This document shows positions 9,001 to 9,170 of a stretch of 9,170 nucleotides of DNA, one piece after another. Made by a program: the position numbers and the translations under genes. The DNA is from an uncultured Clostridia bacterium (GTDB taxonomy: Bacteria > Bacillota > Clostridia > Christensenellales > DTU072): contig CAKRAY010000048.1 of NCBI GenBank assembly GCA_934296355.1, forward strand, positions 1 through 9,170, in the 5' to 3' direction. Position 1 is the first letter of the stretch. Every line of letters starts with the position of its first letter. The notes under the pieces are model-generated. The model did no database searches. It saw only the letters and a program-made list of their open reading frames with translations, and had not been told where the DNA came from.

Positions 9001-9170
9001 GCAAGAACCAGGGCGAAAACGGCGAAGTAGTAATAAGAATCACGCTTATCAATTCGAGTAACGTCGGTTACAGAGGTACGTTCGGCTTCGCTTATCAAGG
9101 CATGAAGAACGGACTCGGCGTTATGGATAGAAGAGTTTTGGAAAACTCTACCGCAAGCGGCGGCTTGTTC
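1..9170 (+). CDS. Giant repeat-containing surface protein, internal fragment (both ends outside window)
   Basis: One frame with codons beginning at base 3 is open through base 9170, giving 3,056 codons with no stop; bases 1-2 finish an upstream codon. No start can be chosen, and no signal peptide, membrane segment, LPXTG-type anchor or other sorting signal is visible, so export is inferred from family. The protein is rich in Val, Tyr, Asn, Asp, Glu, Ser and Gly and poor in Cys (about 14 by my reading), as expected of a secreted beta protein. About 20 diverged units, each with a Y-x-V opening strand, a G-Y-x-I-x-x-V-x-I-N-G or G-W core and a D-V-x-I-x-V-x-F closing strand, fill residues 1-2725. 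A different C-terminal region follows (residues 2726-3056). The plan resembles InlB B-repeat / Flg_new-like beta-grasp repeats known from Gram-positive adhesins and giant gut surface proteins. An adhesive or stalk role is inference. Codon use is uniform along the window and I saw no frameshift. Confidence 0.96.
3..296 (+). repeat. Repeat unit 0 (protein level), N-terminally truncated by the window edge
   Basis: The 98 residues read as the end of a unit whose opening strand may lie upstream. The probable core runs from HDYEVFFLA to HDYNGK. It ends in DNVIYVEFDTK, a closing strand of the same type as the later units (compare DDVTIDVEFAV). It runs straight into the TYKVNV opening of the next unit. 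Confidence 0.5.
297..605 (+). repeat. Repeat unit 1, divergent InlB B-repeat-like
   Basis: This 103-residue unit opens with TYKVNV. Its core is VEKYEIKYIYVSGTVNG, and it closes with SDLSVRIIYSV. The core is looser than in units 3-7, having lost the Gly before Tyr. Confidence 0.55.
606..1199 (+). repeat. Repeat unit 2, long, with an insertion after the core
   Basis: This unit is 198 residues, about twice the compact length. It opens with SYGMTF, has the core EGKYISAVALNG (about 756-791), and closes with ITELKIAIKIK (about 1131-1163). Between core and closing strand lies an insert of roughly 110 residues. The insert contains an NG turn (WKVNGVS), a Tyr-rich stretch and a probable helix around ANEEELLSNVYDTL (1038-1079). 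The insert may be a second degenerate unit. Confidence 0.5.
1200..1442 (+). repeat. Repeat unit 3, compact and near-canonical
   Basis: This is the clearest unit, at 81 residues. It opens with TYKVVAETSDEGVAS, then has VKATPVTGYFVEGYYVND (from 1284) and closes with TDIKIRIKYSP. The order 'sequence of small residues - NGSVTVKATP - GYxVxGxxVN - D-I-x-I-x-I' is the textbook layout of the divergent InlB B-repeat family, and this unit anchors the family call for the rest. Confidence 0.75.
1443..1727 (+). repeat. Repeat unit 4, compact
   Basis: This unit has 95 residues. It opens with TYQAVF, has the core EDGYYISSVKINGAA and closes with STVKVEVNLAK. A Lys/Glu-rich turn (GDEKLGEKKEMR) sits between the opening strand and the core. 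Confidence 0.7.
1728..2090 (+). repeat. Repeat unit 5, degenerate, with a Cys pair
   Basis: This stretch of 121 residues opens like a unit (TYVVAF) and has a weak core (CYDLSRIELRGKKNG). The usual closing strand is replaced by a longer tail ending GEEVSLVGVASAK. It holds two Cys codons 63 bases apart (1785 and 1848), unusual in this Cys-poor protein. It may be a unit that has drifted or a separate small beta domain. Confidence 0.4.
2091..2351 (+). repeat. Repeat unit 6, compact and near-canonical
   Basis: This unit has 87 residues. It starts FALTVNKGENGSVT, continues EYGVPSSVYVRADSHYYI with SSFKVNG as the core, and closes with DDVTIDVEFAV. The 'GENGSVT ... EYG ... VYVRA ... FKVNG' order is the best full match to the divergent InlB B-repeat layout in the window. 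Confidence 0.75.
2352..2627 (+). repeat. Repeat unit 7, compact
   Basis: This unit has 92 residues. It opens with YSFSISV, then has INYGETLVIGMKSDEGYHI with ESVYINGMD as the core, and closes with SDVTVKIVYAI. The conserved Y-G-E before the core strand matches unit 6 (EYGVP), unit 18 (SYGAS) and unit 20 (EYGTS). Confidence 0.72.
2628..3005 (+). repeat. Repeat unit 8, expanded
   Basis: This unit has 126 residues. It opens with RYSFKYELI, and the core is AGYYVYSVTIRYKG, where the I-N-G tip has become I-R-Y. A loop of about 40 residues then precedes the closing strand ADIELVRVTFKR. Confidence 0.6.
3006..3431 (+). repeat. Repeat unit 9, expanded
   Basis: This unit has 142 residues. It opens with YKYKITV. 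About 80 residues with a Tyr/Glu-rich stretch (KEYEFEYEYGLRY) precede the core EGYKCVEFLINGEN, and it closes with ADVNYTFEILKF. The expansion is before the core, unlike unit 8, where it is after it. Confidence 0.6.
3432..3776 (+). repeat. Repeat unit 10, with a helical insertion
   Basis: This unit has 115 residues. It opens with VVSVEAVV, followed by a probable helix (YDLISSLRSSLFANV, 3468-3512). It then has ELSYGEYIKFAFTP, the core GIYLDSLIYNGAQ, and the closing strand DDITIKCVFKV. Confidence 0.62.
3777..4136 (+). repeat. Repeat unit 11, with a helical insertion
   Basis: This unit has 120 residues. It opens with NYTVGANV, followed by a probable helix (VEDIKNEQINTALSDD). The core is SGYYIDYLKITLND. 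A second helical stretch (NLEDVYDEALKDVL, from about 4044) precedes the closing strand GDYVVDVYFAR. Confidence 0.6.
4137..4568 (+). repeat. Repeat unit 12, with a helical insertion
   Basis: This unit has 144 residues. It opens with KFTAYYVI, then a probable helix (PNMVETILSEYNKY, 4170-4211). It continues ELSAVVTPKDGYEIVVSEV in the core position, then a Val/Asp-rich loop, and closes with SDVRISFDLGV. Confidence 0.6.
4569..5018 (+). repeat. Repeat unit 13, expanded
   Basis: This unit has 150 residues. It opens with RYYVGTEI, and a polar stretch leads to ISYSFDLPEGYVL with DEFSVNGFG as the core. A Ser/Tyr-rich loop follows, and SDINVKISVIP closes it. Confidence 0.62.
5019..5381 (+). repeat. Repeat unit 14, weak core
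   Basis: This unit has 121 residues. It opens with TYGVKIVVNGSVLDYG, and the core position reads NEGYQFVSVSSYLGY, without the I-N-G tip. It closes with GYNVVYFVFNT. The Asp/Asn-rich tip loop (DNDYDENS) is a possible metal-binding turn, but nothing confirms it. Confidence 0.52.
5382..5819 (+). repeat. Repeat unit 15, expanded, weak core
   Basis: This unit has 146 residues. It begins around QYVYTEVYYNDNG. The core position reads AYDGFEVDVIKEKTSG, and it closes with GRTFRVQFKQR. A Gly/Asn-rich turn (VLGENGQGRK) lies before the core. Confidence 0.5.
5820..6020 (+). repeat. Repeat unit 16, shortened
   Basis: This is the shortest unit, at 67 residues: opening TEVKVHVPAPYKYV, central TSVTAYENGKAVPN, and closing GNMLTFIYKDI. 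The G-Y core is missing, so it may be a trimmed unit or a spacer. Its border with the next unit is approximate. Confidence 0.4.
6021..6665 (+). repeat. Repeat unit 17, long, with a helical insertion
   Basis: This unit has 215 residues. The opening strand YPIKKVSTV is followed by a charged helical stretch (6066-6155, with DLNEVVEEIL and FEERFAKECEKY). A Gly-rich turn (ASGGVGGD) follows. The core FGKVLKLRAKAGKNYEF then YRLKAMQIDK aligns with the unit 18 core (FTVKA...NYQFVGWYVNDK). It closes with GDMNFEFEFYH. Confidence 0.55.
6666..7046 (+). repeat. Repeat unit 18, with G-W core
   Basis: This unit has 127 residues. It opens with YNVSYGI, then LSYGASFTVKADSQGDNYQF with VGWYVNDKN as the core, and closes with DDVTVYAVFQP. 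The 'F-V-G-W-Y ... V-T-V-Y-A-V-F' pair is the hallmark of the Listeria-Bacteroides (Flg_new-type) repeat. This unit supports the family call independently of the I-N-G units. Confidence 0.75.
7047..7742 (+). repeat. Repeat unit 19, longest, with a large helical insertion
   Basis: This unit has 232 residues. The opening strand INVTVLNEKYYV is followed by about 40 mainly helical residues (7143-7262, with NLEEAIKSSAASVIIADEYG and YVNKMLEYQD). The core SVLQLTMSAMKSDVKFYRW then EYFNWKTQEW aligns with the G-W core of unit 18. A Tyr-rich loop precedes the closing strand YKEVSVDLYQY. Confidence 0.5.
7743..8177 (+). repeat. Repeat unit 20, with G-W core and acidic turn
   Basis: This unit has 145 residues. 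After a polar start, FEYGTSIKLEYNAMYP leads to the core RYRFLGWFITYKD. An acidic run of Asp/Asn (DDDDND, 8124-8141) then comes directly before the closing strand MEFIFRAYYV. It is the last clear unit of the array. Confidence 0.68.
8178..9170 (+). other. Non-repeat C-terminal region of the giant protein (continues past the window)
   Basis: These 331 residues contain no convincing G-Y/G-W core with a matching closing strand. They start with strands (YKQIIYSYNI, APEIVLTAETT) and an IDYGAPISVNEYAKYY segment that faintly recalls the Y-G element of the repeats. A polar, helix-prone stretch follows (SDEELSQRKQLFNSAQANQL, 8769-8828). The last 110 residues carry alternating hydrophobic strands (ATLTFYNITFGGGITV, VVIRITLINSS) and a Trp/Asp/Gly cluster (VWDNDDTYGDWIWSNG, 8949-8996). 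This could be a separate beta-sandwich domain. I do not recognise a family, and the domain is cut by the window edge. Confidence 0.5.

Noticed and set aside
3..9170. Possible recoded stops or frameshifts in the long frame
   Set aside because: I read the frame codon by codon and found no TAA, TAG or TGA. Repeat motifs stay in the same frame at both ends, so no alternative code or sequencing error is needed.
1..9170. A defence system, toxin module or megasynthase hidden in the giant protein
   Set aside because: I saw no Walker A, HNH, nuclease, carrier-protein, condensation or RHS-type motif. The whole chain reads as beta-repeat surface architecture plus an unidentified end domain.

Overview
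The window is a single protein-coding gene from edge to edge. On the + strand, the frame whose codons begin at base 3 stays open for 3,056 codons with no TAA, TAG or TGA. Neither the start nor the stop codon lies in the window, so this is an internal slice of a giant protein of more than 3,056 residues. Window residue n is the codon starting at base 3n. I see no intergenic DNA, RNA gene, mobile element, CRISPR array or supportable regulatory site. All other open frames, including the long minus-strand ones, are shadows of this gene.

The protein looks like an extracellular, repeat-built surface protein. From base 3 to about 8177 it is a chain of roughly 20 complete, highly diverged units plus one partial unit, with almost no linkers. 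Each unit opens with a strand like [TRN]-Y-x-V-x-V. It then has a core like D/E-G-Y-x-I-x-S-V-x-I-N-G, and closes with a strand like D-D-V-T-I-x-V-x-F. This matches the plan of the InlB B-repeat / Listeria-Bacteroides (Flg_new-like) repeats and the 'divergent InlB B-repeat' families, which are beta-grasp modules of secreted and wall-attached proteins. The family call rests on motif pattern only.

Region by region: bases 3-1727 hold one partial and four complete units, one of them long. Bases 1728-2090 hold a degenerate unit with a Cys pair. Bases 2091-5819 hold ten units that grow from about 90 to about 150 residues. Bases 5820-8177 hold five units of very uneven size (67 to 232 residues), several with helical insertions and with G-W style cores replacing the I-N-G core. 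Bases 8178-9170 lack a clear repeat and look like one or more different domains, with Trp, Asp and Gly clusters near the end.

The organism cannot be fixed from one such gene. By eye GC is in the middle-to-upper 40s percent. Codon choice is distinctive: AAC, GAC, TAC, TTC, GCG, TCG, AGC and ACG are preferred together with ATA and AGA, while TCA and CTA are very rare. The standard genetic code fits (no in-frame TGA, Trp as TGG). Giant proteins of this kind are common in uncultured gut Bacillota (Clostridia), which is my weakly held guess.

Likely roles are a long surface stalk, adhesion to host or other cells, or a scaffold. No enzyme, toxin, immunity or defence motif was recognised.
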